In this document: positions 47,230 to 55,769 of the stretch, piece after piece
Layout: each line of letters begins with the position of its first letter
How positions within the stretch are numbered: position 1 is the first letter of the stretch
DNA from: a virus
Reading direction: 5' to 3' (one strand)
Length of the DNA stretch: 64,000 nucleotides
Virus record (IMG/VR): IMGVR_UViG_3300031578_009495
Location: 30,314-94,313 of that record
The notes under the pieces: model-generated
Told to the model about the DNA's origin: nothing
Databases searched by the model: none
Seen by the model: only the letters and a program-made list of their open reading frames with translations
Made by a program: the position numbers and the translations under genes

Positions 47230-48437
47230 AAAAGATACTTCATTTCGGGGATATACATGCGCGCGATAAGGATATTGATGAGGTTGAGAAATGCCTTAAT
47301 TTTATGGTATCTGTTGCTAAAGAAGAGCAACCAGATCTCTTGGTGAATGCAGGCGATACTTTTGATGCAGGTGGAATTCGCGCTGATAGTTTGTCTGCAA
47401 AACTTATCTTTAAGATATTTAAAGAATTGGCAGACATAGCGCCAGTTATTATTATCACTGGGACTCCCAGTCATGATAGTAATATTCCATCTCTTCTTAA
47501 ATATATATCGGCAAGATACCCTATATTTGTTTCTGAGCGGCCAGAGCAAATCTATCTTTGCAAAGGTGATCTTAATGCAGACCCAGCAAAGCTTTTTGCA
47601 CCTATAGAAGCCGTTATATCGACATTGCCATCGCCAACCAAGCAACATTGGAATTCAGACTCAAGTATTAATGAAACAGATGCGGAGATCGGGGCTGCTC
47701 TTAGTGGAATTTTTGCAGGATTTGGCGCTCAAGCTGCTCAATATGATTGTCCACATATCTTAATGATGCATTGTACTATAAGGGGAGCAAAGCTATCTGA
47801 AAATACTCAAATGATAGGCAGGGATATCGAAGTTGGAAAGGATCAGATTAAACTAACAAATGCAAACCTGGTTTGTTGTTCGCACATACATTATGCCCAG
47901 GCTATCGATAAAATCACATTCTATTCAGGCAGTCTCTTCCAGGGAGACTCAAGCGAGTTTGGCCAAAACTTTGGATTCTATATCCACGAAATAGATACTG
48001 CAAACCGATTGCAGGCATCTAAATACATCATCACACCCTATACAAAATTATATGCAATCAAACATGATTTCACTGACTCACAAGGCGACTTCCTGGTGCC
48101 CTTCACACCGGAAACTCTAAAGAATGTGCGGGATGCGGTAGTAAAAGTCGAGATAAAAGTTTTTGAAGATGAAGTTGCAAAAATAGATCGTGAAGATCTG
48201 GAACGTAATCTTTCAGAGGCAAAAAGTTACGATATAAAGATTATCAGAACGCCAAGGGAGAACGTTCGGAGTGAGAACATATTGAAACTTGTAAGGCTGA
48301 GAGACAAGCTGACCGAGATGGCGAAATTGAAGAATGAAGATGTTCCGGAACCTATTTTGGCAAAGGCCGATGAACTTGAGTCTATGGAAGGTGATGAGAT
48401 TGTGGCATTGGCTTGGTCGATAATATTTAAAAAATAA
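47226..48437 (+). CDS. SbcD/Mre11-like nuclease subunit
   Basis: 403 residues. Metallophosphoesterase motifs in order: ILHFGDIHARD, LLVNAGDTFD, IIITGTPSHDS (replacing the usual GNHD), ILMMHCTIRG and CCSHIHYAQ (GHxH-like), then FYSGSLFQGD. These coordinate two metals in the Mre11/SbcD family. With the SbcC-like protein downstream it should form a DNA double-strand-end nuclease of the T4 gp46/47 type, used in phage recombination. Motif III is divergent and could change specificity. Confidence 0.85.
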   Translation: MKKILHFGDIHARDKDIDEVEKCLNFMVSVAKEEQPDLLVNAGDTFDAGGIRADSLSAKLIFKIFKELADIAPVIIITGTPSHDSNIPSLLKYISARYPIFVSERPEQIYLCKGDLNADPAKLFAPIEAVISTLPSPTKQHWNSDSSINETDAEIGAALSGIFAGFGAQAAQYDCPHILMMHCTIRGAKLSENTQMIGRDIEVGKDQIKLTNANLVCCSHIHYAQAIDKITFYSGSLFQGDSSEFGQNFGFYIHEIDTANRLQASKYIITPYTKLYAIKHDFTDSQGDFLVPFTPETLKNVRDAVVKVEIKVFEDEVAKIDREDLERNLSEAKSYDIKIIRTPRENVRSENILKLVRLRDKLTEMAKLKNEDVPEPILAKADELESMEGDEIVALAWSIIFKK

Positions 48438-48518
48438 TGGGCAAGAACAGTATCAGGTAAGAGATGGGGGAGATGTCCAGAAAAAACCAAATTGCAAAAA
48501 AGGAGGTGATGCTTAATA

Positions 48519-48581
48519 ATGCCTGATCAAAAAGAGATAGCTAGGAAATTATCTAAAATTAAAACGGCTCGAATAAAATAG
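48519..48581 (+). CDS. Possible 20-residue basic peptide
   Basis: MPDQKEIARKLSKIKTARIK behind AAGGAGGTGATGC. It ends in the hairpin described next. Low support. Confidence 0.3.
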   Translation: MPDQKEIARKLSKIKTARIK

Positions 48582-48604
48582 CTGGGGGGTGCGCATCCAG
48601 CTAT
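48578..48604 (+). terminator. Inverted repeat upstream of the SbcC-like gene
   Basis: ATAGCTGG-ggggtgcgcat-CCAGCTAT. It lies between the SbcD-like gene and the promoter at 48645, so it may end the upstream transcript; no U-tract. Confidence 0.45.
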
Positions 48605-48644
48605 ATAGAAAAAACGCATTGCAAAGAAACAGTAAAATTAAATC

Positions 48645-48673
48645 TTGACAATGATTTTTCAATCTGCTATGCT
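48645..48673 (+). promoter_or_regulatory. Sigma70-type promoter
   Basis: TTGACA (48645-48650), 17 bp, TATGCT (48668-48673), 31 bp ahead of the SbcC-like gene. Confidence 0.7.
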
Positions 48674-48703
48674 TTAAACATAAAAAGATGGGGACTGAGG
48701 CAA

Positions 48704-50998
48704 ATGAAAATATTGAGATTACGCACTAAAGGATTTATTGGACTACAAAAAGGACTTGGGGTACAAGAAACAGACACAGATTTGAAAAATTTGTCGGGGC
48801 TGGTGGCAATTGCCGGGGAAAACGGAGCTGGCAAGAGCAGTTTTCTTGAATTACTTTCGCCGTATGCTTGCCTATTTTCAAGATCTCCGACATTCAAGAA
48901 CCACACTTTTCTCCGCGATAGTTACCGCATAATTGATCTTGAATACGAAGGATCGCATTATGAATGTACTGTAAAGATAGATAGCGAAACGGGCAAAAGT
49001 GAAGGCTACATAAAGAAAGACGGATTATCATTAACCGACGGGAAAATTAGCACCTACAGTCAAAAGGTTGAAGAAATATTTGGCTCAAAGACATTATTCG
49101 AAAACTCCATATTTTGCCCTCAAAACAGCAGGAAGATTTCGGACCTTACAACCGGTCAGCTAAAGTCCCTCTTCGCAGAATTTCTCCGATTAGATAAATT
49201 GATATCATACGAAACCACCTCCAAGCAATGCCTTGTAGTCATAGAATCCTTACGCAAGCACATAGAAAGCGAGACGAGCATCCTGAAAAATAAGGCAGAA
49301 AACCGACCTGAGATCGAGCGTGAGCTATCAGAAAAGACAACTAAGTGCGAAGAGTTGCAGGAAGAAATAAAACGGCTCACAGCTCAAATAAGCGAGTTGG
49401 AAAAAGATTATGAAACCATAAAGGAATCTATATCGAAAGATGCGATAAAAAATAGCCGATTGAAAGACCTCGAACAAAACAGGACCCGCTTTAAGGAAGA
49501 CAAAGACAGAGAACTTGAATCAACTGAAAATGAACTTAACAGGCTGCGGATCACGCTACGCGGAATAAACGACGAGCTATGTAAATATGAATTCTTGTTG
49601 AAGGACAAAGATAAAATACTTGAGGCCTGTCGGCAAGAAGCAGATATTTTAGAACAAATCCCTACCACTGAAAAAGATATTGATAATAGAAAAAAGGAGT
49701 TAGACAGATACAATGCTGAAATAAACGAAATAGCAAAAACAATTGATGAGCGAAGGAGGATTATAGATGCCGGAAAGAAAGATCCGGAAATTGCAAGACT
49801 CGAAGCGGAAATCAGGTTTAATCGTGAAAAGGCAGTTGACCTCTCGAAAAGAGATCCCGAATGCCAAAGCAAGGTATGCTCGTTTATTGTTGGAGCGCTC
49901 AAGGCACAAGACGAGATTCCAAGCATGGAAGAAAACCTATCTATCAGACAGGGACTTATTTCTGTAACAATTCATAAAGCTACTGAAGAGATGGAAAACA
50001 GCAATGGCTTCCTGCCAGGAATTGAACAAAAACAAAAAGATAGTGAAACCGTCCTCCAGGAATTAAAAGAAGAGAAACAGAGACTTGATAATACCCTAAA
50101 AACTGTACGCAAACTATCAATAAAGAAACCCGACTTGGCTGTAGCTGTTTCGCAAACAGATAACCTGGAAAAAAGAAAAGGGGAGATCACAGACGAAGGA
50201 ATAAGACTTAGAGACAAAAAAGAGAAGGCTATAGAAAGAATTGATAAAGAGGAACAGATTTTATCTGTAGAAATAGACGATATCCAAAAAGAAATAGACA
50301 ACAGCTTGGATGAAAAGAAAGCAAGCTTAGAACAAATGATCAAGCTAACAACTTTTACCACTAAAGATACGAATAAGAAAATATCTGGTATAAATGAAAG
50401 CATAGCAGTTTTAAAACAGACGATATCCGAAAAGATATCCGCAGAAAAAGAACTGGCGGTCAAGAAAACCCGGATTGACAAGCTTATCCAAGAACAAAGT
50501 GAATGGATTTATCTGCGGAATGCCTGCTCTAAGGACGGTTTAAGGGCGCTTGAAATCGATAGCGTTTGTCCTGTTATTACTAATTATGCAAATGAGCTGC
50601 TAAATATGAGCTTTGGTCCAACATACTCAATAAAACTGAAAACTCAGAATGACGATGGGAAGGAAATTTTAGATATTGTGGTGATAGGAGTCGATGGCGA
50701 AGAGGTTGTACTTGATAATCTCAGTGGAGGAGAAAAATGCTGGATATTGATGTGTATCAGGCTATCTATGACACTTATCAGTAAAGAAAAGAGTGGTAAG
50801 AACTTTTTAACTGGGTTTTCGGATGAGATAGATGGATCACTTGACGTAAACAGGGCGATTGATTTTATGCATATGTATCGGGCCTTTATGAAGCTTGGTG
50901 GGTTTGAAACCTTTTATTTTATCTCGCATAAAACGGAAATAATTTCGCTCGCTGATCATATCATTAAGTTTGGAAGTGGGCAGATAGCAATGGATTGA
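48704..50998 (+). CDS. SbcC/Rad50-like SMC ATPase
   Basis: 764 residues. Walker A GENGAGKSSF (~residue 43), Q-loop FCPQNSRK, long coiled coils (~150-380 and ~430-600), ABC signature NLSGGEKCWILM and Walker B-like FSDEIDGSLD, with a late His (ISHKTE). The mid-coil region has C-x4-C (ECQSKVC) instead of the usual CxxC zinc hook. Partner of the SbcD-like nuclease; together they process DNA ends for recombination-dependent replication. Shorter than bacterial SbcC, similar to phage gp46. Confidence 0.88.
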   Translation: MKILRLRTKGFIGLQKGLGVQETDTDLKNLSGLVAIAGENGAGKSSFLELLSPYACLFSRSPTFKNHTFLRDSYRIIDLEYEGSHYECTVKIDSETGKSEGYIKKDGLSLTDGKISTYSQKVEEIFGSKTLFENSIFCPQNSRKISDLTTGQLKSLFAEFLRLDKLISYETTSKQCLVVIESLRKHIESETSILKNKAENRPEIERELSEKTTKCEELQEEIKRLTAQISELEKDYETIKESISKDAIKNSRLKDLEQNRTRFKEDKDRELESTENELNRLRITLRGINDELCKYEFLLKDKDKILEACRQEADILEQIPTTEKDIDNRKKELDRYNAEINEIAKTIDERRRIIDAGKKDPEIARLEAEIRFNREKAVDLSKRDPECQSKVCSFIVGALKAQDEIPSMEENLSIRQGLISVTIHKATEEMENSNGFLPGIEQKQKDSETVLQELKEEKQRLDNTLKTVRKLSIKKPDLAVAVSQTDNLEKRKGEITDEGIRLRDKKEKAIERIDKEEQILSVEIDDIQKEIDNSLDEKKASLEQMIKLTTFTTKDTNKKISGINESIAVLKQTISEKISAEKELAVKKTRIDKLIQEQSEWIYLRNACSKDGLRALEIDSVCPVITNYANELLNMSFGPTYSIKLKTQNDDGKEILDIVVIGVDGEEVVLDNLSGGEKCWILMCIRLSMTLISKEKSGKNFLTGFSDEIDGSLDVNRAIDFMHMYRAFMKLGGFETFYFISHKTEIISLADHIIKFGSGQIAMD

Positions 50999-51061
50999 GA
51001 TTTATTAATAGGTGGATTATATTTTCTGCCTATCACACTGTTATATTGCCGAAAGGAAACT

Positions 51062-51199
51062 GTGAAATATTTTTTTGATATACAAAGTTCGGTGTTTAGG
51101 TTTTTACCAAAAAGATACCAAAGGAAAATTGGGAAAGACTATCAGATAACTATAAAATGGTTATGGTTTTGGATACGGTTACAGGCAATTGATGAATAA
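51062..51199 (+). CDS. Small basic protein ending at an attC-like site
   Basis: 45 residues from a GTG behind GAAAGGAAAC (MKYFFDIQSSVFRFLPKRYQRKIGKDYQITIKWLWFWIRLQAIDE). The stop TAA abuts the left core of attC-like site C. No family recognised. Confidence 0.5.
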   Translation: MKYFFDIQSSVFRFLPKRYQRKIGKDYQITIKWLWFWIRLQAIDE

Positions 51200-51298
51200 T
51201 ATAACCAGCAGTTGCAGCCGACCATACAAGCTGGTTCGCTCTCGTAAGGTTATTTATTCCGCCACGCTCCAACGTGGCGGCTGAACTGAACGTTAGAT
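51199..51298 (+). other. attC-like integron recombination site C
   Basis: Left core ATATAAC and right core GTTAGAT (fits GTTRRRY). Inner arms GTT(G)CAGCCG(A)CC and GGCGGCTGAAC pair with an extrahelical G and A, exactly the attC L-box pattern. Unpaired spacers CAGCA/TGAAC separate the boxes, and the terminal hairpin CCGCCACG/CGTGGCGG lies inside. 100 bp in all. Confidence 0.75.
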
Positions 51299-51317
51299 TT
51301 CTTGAGGAGATAAGAGC

Positions 51318-51452
51318 ATGGAAGAGATTACATGTAGTGTATGCGGTTGTCATGTAGGGTGGATCACAGACAATGCCCCGAAAGGATTCATATATTGTGA
51401 CGACTGCAAAAAACAAGACGAAGACGAAGAAGAAGAAGAAAGCGAAATATAA
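51318..51452 (+). CDS. Cassette-like ORF: small zinc-finger acidic protein
   Basis: 44 residues: CSVCGCHVGW...CDDCKKQDEDEEEEESEI, two CxxC knuckles and an acidic tail. Ribosome site TTGAGGAGATAAGAG. The gene starts 20 bp after the right core of site C, and its stop lies in the left core of site B, the exact layout of an integron gene cassette. Confidence 0.6.
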   Translation: MEEITCSVCGCHVGWITDNAPKGFIYCDDCKKQDEDEEEEESEI

Positions 51453-51508
51453 CCAGCCGCTGGACTCTGACGGCAAAAAACCGCCGCAGGTCAGCTATAA
51501 CGTTATAT
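51447..51508 (+). other. attC-like integron recombination site B
   Basis: Left core ATATAAC and right core GTTATAT are perfect complements. Inner arms GCTG(G)AC(T)CTG(A)CGGC and GCCGCAGGTCAGC pair with extrahelical G, T and A. Spacers CAGCC/TATAAC. Short terminal loop of AAAAAA between GGC and GCC. 62 bp, within the usual attC size range. Confidence 0.7.
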
Positions 51509-51521
51509 GTAAGAGGAAATT

Positions 51522-51674
51522 ATGATACCATATCCATTATTAGAAATTAAAATAAAATATAATTGGTTTTCTACTGTTTATTCTTTGTGGGATCTTTTGA
51601 ATCAGTGCAAACTTGCAAAAGCTGATTTTCATGAGATGAAAAATGATTTAAGAATATTTGGGTTTAACATATAA
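51522..51674 (+). CDS. Cassette-like ORF, 50 residues
   Basis: MIPYPLLEIKIKYNWFSTVYSLWDLLNQCKLAKADFHEMKNDLRIFGFNI. Starts 14 bp after the right core of site B with AAGAGGAAAT as ribosome site; its stop lies in a further ATATAAC core. No family recognised. Confidence 0.55.
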   Translation: MIPYPLLEIKIKYNWFSTVYSLWDLLNQCKLAKADFHEMKNDLRIFGFNI

Positions 51675-51690
51675 CACACAGATTCAGCTT
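51669..51690 (+). other. attC-like left half-site D
   Basis: ATATAAC, spacer ACACA, then GATTCAGCTTTCG. The left half resembles sites B and C, but no matching right half was found before the next gene, so the site is partial. Confidence 0.4.
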
Positions 51691-51695
51691 TCGTA

Positions 51696-51884
51696 ATGTA
51701 TAAACATCCAGAAATAAAAGATGATGAGTTTATGCTGTCTAATGTTAAAGTCGGCGAAGAATGGCTATTTGGATTTTTCGATAGACAGCCGACTAAAAAT
51801 GGCAGGCTTGGCAAAATAGCATACGACAATATGGGCTACGAAGTGCCTGGGCATGTTCCTATTTTTGTGAAACGAGAAATATAA
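51696..51884 (+). CDS. Cassette-like ORF, 62 residues
   Basis: MYKHPEIKDDEFMLSNVKVGEEWLFGFFDRQPTKNGRLGKIAYDNMGYEVPGHVPIFVKREI. The stop again lies in ATATAAC. The segment RLGKIAYDNMG... suggests a small folded protein; the family is unknown. No strong ribosome site. Confidence 0.55.
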   Translation: MYKHPEIKDDEFMLSNVKVGEEWLFGFFDRQPTKNGRLGKIAYDNMGYEVPGHVPIFVKREI

Positions 51885-51903
51885 CAAATCACTGGAGCTA
51901 ACG
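51879..51903 (+). other. attC-like left half-site E
   Basis: ATATAAC, spacer AAATC, then ACTGGAGCTAACGG, almost identical to the left half of site A (ACTGGAGATAACGG). The right half is missing; the replication gene starts 21 bp further on. Confidence 0.5.
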
Positions 51904-51923
51904 GAAGAAATTGGATTATTAGC

Positions 51924-52736
51924 ATGGCTCGCAATAGAATGATAAAAACTGAATTTTGGGAAGATGAAAAATTAGCGACCATAAGTAGAGATTCAAGATT
52001 GACATTCATTGCCTTATGGAATTTATCAGACGATTACGGAGTTGTTAAGGGGAATTCGATTTGGCTGAAAAATAGAATCTTTCCTTATGATGAAAAACTT
52101 AAACTGGTTGATTTTGAAGTTTGGTTAAATGAACTTATAAATGTTAAAACCATCTATCCGTTTAATGATAATAATGAGAAGTATTATTATATCAAGAACT
52201 TCCTCAAACATCAAAAAATAAATAGGCCATCGGAAAAAAGAAATCCTGAGCCACCAATAAATATTTTGGAGGACTCATTGAATACTCATGGAATATTCAA
52301 TGAGTCCTCATTAAATACTCACGGAGTATTCAATGAGGACTCATGTCCCAAAGAGAAAGAGAAAGAGAAAGAGAAAGAGAAAGAGAAAGAGAAAGAGAAA
52401 GAGAAAGAGAAAAAAACCAATAAGAGATTACCGGATTGGTTGCCCTTAGAAATATGGAATGAATTTAAAAAATATCGCATTAAAATAAAAAAACCTCTTA
52501 CAGAATACGCTGAGACTTTAAACATAAAAAAATTAGAAAAACTTAAGGAGCATGGAAACGATCCAATAAAAATTATAGAGCAAACTATAATGCAAGGGTG
52601 GCAAGGTTTTTTCCCACTTAAAGAAAAGCAAGGAGAGAATGATGCAAGGTTTAAAAGTGAGAATGGAAAGAATGGAACACACGAGGATGGCGATGATAAA
52701 TATTCAAAGCTTGGTAGAACCCTATCTACAGAATAA
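51924..52736 (+). CDS. Replication initiation protein (O/DnaD-like)
   Basis: 270 residues. The N-terminal winged-helix-like part (MARNRMIKTEFWEDEKLATISRDSRLTFIALWNLSDDYGVVKG, KYYYIKNFLKHQKINRPS) is that of phage replication/initiation proteins. The centre has two SLNTHGxFNE repeats, then (KE)n from a hexanucleotide microsatellite, then a DnaD-like C-terminal region (WLPLEIWNEFKKYRIKIKKPLTEYAETLNI...). It precedes a DnaC-like loader, as O precedes P in lambdoid phages. The DNA encoding the repeats is a candidate origin. Confidence 0.75.
   Translation: MARNRMIKTEFWEDEKLATISRDSRLTFIALWNLSDDYGVVKGNSIWLKNRIFPYDEKLKLVDFEVWLNELINVKTIYPFNDNNEKYYYIKNFLKHQKINRPSEKRNPEPPINILEDSLNTHGIFNESSLNTHGVFNEDSCPKEKEKEKEKEKEKEKEKEKEKKTNKRLPDWLPLEIWNEFKKYRIKIKKPLTEYAETLNIKKLEKLKEHGNDPIKIIEQTIMQGWQGFFPLKEKQGENDARFKSENGKNGTHEDGDDKYSKLGRTLSTE
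52275..52336 (+). repeat. Two tandem palindromes, candidate replication origin iterons
   Basis: Palindrome 1 (52275-52303) has arms TCATTGAATA/ATATTCAATGA. Palindrome 2 (52308-52336) has arms TCATTAAATACTC/GAGTATTCAATGA. Period 33 bp. They lie within the O-like gene, just before a purine-only stretch, similar to the lambda origin layout. A shortened inverted copy is at 29157-29270. Confidence 0.6.
52350..52411 (+). repeat. Hexanucleotide microsatellite (AAAGAG)n
   Basis: About ten units, all purines on this strand, encoding a Lys-Glu run. Copy number can change without altering the frame. Confidence 0.9.
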
Positions 52737-53556
52737 AGACATAGTCAAAGCAAGAGAGGTGTTAATAGAAGAGTTAGAAAAAATTGATATGGATACAAAA
52801 AGAATTGCAGCTTTTGTTGAATTGTTTGAAAAATATCCACCAGACAATGAAGAATGTCCTATTTGTAAAGAAAAAACAATAGGGCACATATTTAATGATC
52901 ATAAAGTTGAATGGGAATTAATATTATTTTGTAAGCCATGTAAATTAGAAGAATATAAAAAAACATTATACAAAGAAATAGATGTAAAAATGACGGACGT
53001 TGTTTCAAAAAGATATTGGGATGCAAAAATATCTGATTTTCCATCTATGTATAAAGATTTACATAAAAAAGAAGATGGTCTTTTCCTTTATGGCGCGAGG
53101 GGCGTTGGGAAAACCCATCTAATGGCCGCCATCGCAAGAGAAATCATATTAAATACTAAACCACATCTATTGGAAGGATGTGGGCGCCCAGGGGAATATG
53201 TAAGCTCTGTAAATATTCCGGTTTTTATATCGACACCTGAATTATTAATACAGATAAGAAATTGCTTTAATAATAAAAATGCAGATGATGGAGTCACAGA
53301 AGAATGGCTTTTGGATAAATATAGCAGAGCAGATGTCTTAATGCTTGACGATTTAGGGGCAGAAAAACCAACAGAATGGGTATTACAGACATTATATTTA
53401 ATTATAGATAGAAGATATCGAAACATGAAAAAAACCATAGTATCGTCCAATTATAGTCTAGGCCAAATTACAAAAAGACTTGATGATCGTATCAGTAGTA
53501 GAATTGCAGGGATGTGCCAGGTTATTCAAATGACGGGAAAAGATCGACGACTATAA
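52639..53556 (+). CDS. DnaC-like helicase loader (AAA+ ATPase)
   Basis: 305 residues from ATG 52639/52642 behind AAGGAGAG; overlaps the O-like gene. The N-terminal region has a zinc-ribbon (CPICKEK...CKPCK). The ATPase domain has Walker A LYGARGVGKTH, Walker B VLMLDDLGAEKPTEW, sensor IVSSNYS and the arginine-finger region RLDDRISSRIAGMC. It probably loads the host or phage replicative helicase onto the origin. Confidence 0.88.
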   Translation: MMQGLKVRMERMEHTRMAMINIQSLVEPYLQNKDIVKAREVLIEELEKIDMDTKRIAAFVELFEKYPPDNEECPICKEKTIGHIFNDHKVEWELILFCKPCKLEEYKKTLYKEIDVKMTDVVSKRYWDAKISDFPSMYKDLHKKEDGLFLYGARGVGKTHLMAAIAREIILNTKPHLLEGCGRPGEYVSSVNIPVFISTPELLIQIRNCFNNKNADDGVTEEWLLDKYSRADVLMLDDLGAEKPTEWVLQTLYLIIDRRYRNMKKTIVSSNYSLGQITKRLDDRISSRIAGMCQVIQMTGKDRRL

Positions 53557-53844
53557 ATCACAGATACCAAAAATAATAGCAAAAAACTCTTGACAAAATT
53601 AACAAAAAAGGAGAATGATAGTAAATCTTTCATTAACAAATATTAACGATTTGGGCAAAAAATAAGGCCGATAACCAAGGTCTTAAAATTGATAGTTTAA
53701 GTTTTTATTAACCCCATAGCCGCCACACGATTGAAGGAGGCTTAAAAACGGACACCGGAGGCAAGCAGTCAGCTTGCTGTTGATAGTGTCAATAAAGTTG
53801 ACTGTTAATGACTGTTAGCTTTTTACAATCGGTTAGAGATAACA
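53557..53844 (+). other. Intergenic region with IS607 left-end-like sequence and hairpin
   Basis: 288 bp without a gene. GATAGTAAATCTTTCATTAAC (53618-53638) and AAATATTAACG resemble the left ends of the solo elements at 44121 and 59494, but no right end follows. A TTGACA (53591) lacks a good -10. GCAAGC-agtca-GCTTGC lies near 53761. Confidence 0.5.
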
Positions 53845-54402
53845 ATGCAATTAAGATCACCATGCAGAAGATGTACGAGACGGAAAGCAGACAAAAATGA
53901 TTGTGTTAAAGACTGCAATGCGATTGCACTTTACAATAGAAACAGCGAAGCAGAATATGATGAAGGGGGGATTATAGCAATGGAAAAGGAACTTAATAAA
54001 CTTGCATTAGAACACGTAAAAAGTATTGAAGATAAGCCAGAGGTTAAAGAGATAGAGATTAAAGAAAAAGTTCAATGCATTAATCCAATATGTGACGGTA
54101 ATGCAATGGTCAGAAAGGGAACCGGAGAGCCCATAAATGGATATTGTCAGGCTTGTGTAAGAGCTGGCCTAAGTAAAAAGAAAAAAGGAACGAATGCAAC
54201 AGAAACAGGAGGAAAGATTGTGAAAGAAGAGAAAAAGAAAGTTGTTAAATCAACGGATAAATCGAAAGAACTTGTATTGGATCTAACTGGCTACACACGC
54301 ATAGAAGAGCTATTAACTGAAATGTCAGACAAGATGATGTTACCAAGAGAACATATCGTGGTAACTTTAATCGGAGAGGCGCTGGCGAGACGGGCAGATT
54401 GA
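53845..54402 (+). CDS. Zinc-finger protein of the replication block
   Basis: 185 residues. The N-terminus has CRRCTRRKADKNDCVKDC; the middle has CINPICDGNAMVRKGTGEPINGYCQAC. Then comes a basic linker and a C-terminal domain (LVLDLTGYTRIEELLTEMSDKMMLPREHIVVTLIGEAL) resembling small helix-rich DNA-binding domains. A role in DNA binding is probable; no family name is certain. Confidence 0.6.
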   Translation: MQLRSPCRRCTRRKADKNDCVKDCNAIALYNRNSEAEYDEGGIIAMEKELNKLALEHVKSIEDKPEVKEIEIKEKVQCINPICDGNAMVRKGTGEPINGYCQACVRAGLSKKKKGTNATETGGKIVKEEKKKVVKSTDKSKELVLDLTGYTRIEELLTEMSDKMMLPREHIVVTLIGEALARRAD

Positions 54403-54435
54403 TAAAAACATAAAGTGGCATGGGGGAGGGAAGGC

Positions 54436-55749
54436 ATGAAAAGAAAAGACCCAAAGTTAATTAGAGAGATTAAGGAGATTATAAATAATCCGGAACTTCA
54501 TTTTTGGACAAAATGCAAACATCTCACATTCATAGAGGCTTACAACCGGCCTGGCTCACAAGAAGGCGAGAAATTAATTACAGAGTTTTTTGAGACTTGT
54601 GCAGGAAAATATAAGAATCGTTTTGAGTCGGCATACGTCAGGCCATATCTTAATAACTGGCAGGATCGTGATGCTTATGATCATGTAAGGAAAGTTGACC
54701 TAAATAATGACTTGACCACGAAGATAGGCAGGAATCCAAGGGGAATAAAAACAATCAGAAAACTTGGAAGCTCCGAACGATTTACAAATTATCTTAGGCA
54801 TAAATATCCGGATGCATTTGAGGAGTTCGAGGAAATAAAAAAAGTGCAATATCCATATTGTGCTGGAATGGCAAAAACAAGTGACCGTGCATGGCAACAC
54901 ATTTTCCATCGAGTAAGACGAAATTATTATCCTATACATGGACATGAAAGATCATTTTTTCAAACCACAAAGGAGCGACAAAAAGAAAGACGAAAATTAG
55001 ACTTGGCTATGGAGAAGACGCAAGCAGATTATGACAAACTGAAAAAAGCATCGAAGTTGCCTCCACGGTACACATACAATGAAGTTTCATTGGCTGAACT
55101 GCAACAGAATCATGCAAATCATACATACGCAATATTTAATGGCCATTATATAACTACAGAGACAGTGCTACATTACGACAGCTCACGAGTTATTTATGGC
55201 CTTGGGCATCTGAAACGCACAGACAGGACGATCTTAATTAGGAACAGAAGAGGCATTACATTCTCAAAGACTTTGAAATCCTATGCCGGCAATTTTGTTT
55301 TAAATGCGATAGAGGAACGTTTTGGTATGGTCAACAATGTAAAAACTTTATCAGAATTAAAGCCTGTGCAGCTTAACCCAAAAATGGAAGTAGTTGAAAT
55401 AGCAAAGAGTAAAGGCTTCAGGGTGTTTAGGCGCATGTTTTCTGGAACGCATTATGACTATTGTGTATTAAAAGGCAAGATAACTTATCATGGCTCTACA
55501 ATCGAAACATGCATTGCAGGATGGAAAAAGAAAAAAGTCCTTTCAAAAACCGGTGCAAAAATTATTGACATGAAGGCTTGCAGAGATCTTGGATTTTGTT
55601 TGGATGGTGTGAAGGAATTTTGTTCTCTAAACAGTCTTGATAGTCACGAAAAATATACGGTTGAAGAGTTGAAAGGGATAGTGAAAAGAAACTTGTCTTA
55701 TAATCAAGAATATTATGGACGTGAACTGAAACAGATCGGAGTTTTGTGA
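54436..55749 (+). CDS. Hypothetical protein in the replication block
   Basis: 437 residues from ATG 54436 behind GGGGGAGGGAAGG. Basic, with a His/Tyr-rich centre (WQHIFHRVRRNYYPIHGHERSFF, coiled ERQKERRKLDLAMEKTQADYDKLKKAS) and a C-terminal segment with Cys residues (HYDYCVLKG...IETCIAGWKKKK). Not recognised. It follows the zinc-finger gene and precedes RusA, so a role in DNA metabolism is plausible. Confidence 0.6.
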   Translation: MKRKDPKLIREIKEIINNPELHFWTKCKHLTFIEAYNRPGSQEGEKLITEFFETCAGKYKNRFESAYVRPYLNNWQDRDAYDHVRKVDLNNDLTTKIGRNPRGIKTIRKLGSSERFTNYLRHKYPDAFEEFEEIKKVQYPYCAGMAKTSDRAWQHIFHRVRRNYYPIHGHERSFFQTTKERQKERRKLDLAMEKTQADYDKLKKASKLPPRYTYNEVSLAELQQNHANHTYAIFNGHYITTETVLHYDSSRVIYGLGHLKRTDRTILIRNRRGITFSKTLKSYAGNFVLNAIEERFGMVNNVKTLSELKPVQLNPKMEVVEIAKSKGFRVFRRMFSGTHYDYCVLKGKITYHGSTIETCIAGWKKKKVLSKTGAKIIDMKACRDLGFCLDGVKEFCSLNSLDSHEKYTVEELKGIVKRNLSYNQEYYGRELKQIGVL

Positions 55750-55769
55750 TAGTGTGACGGTGTGGCTTA

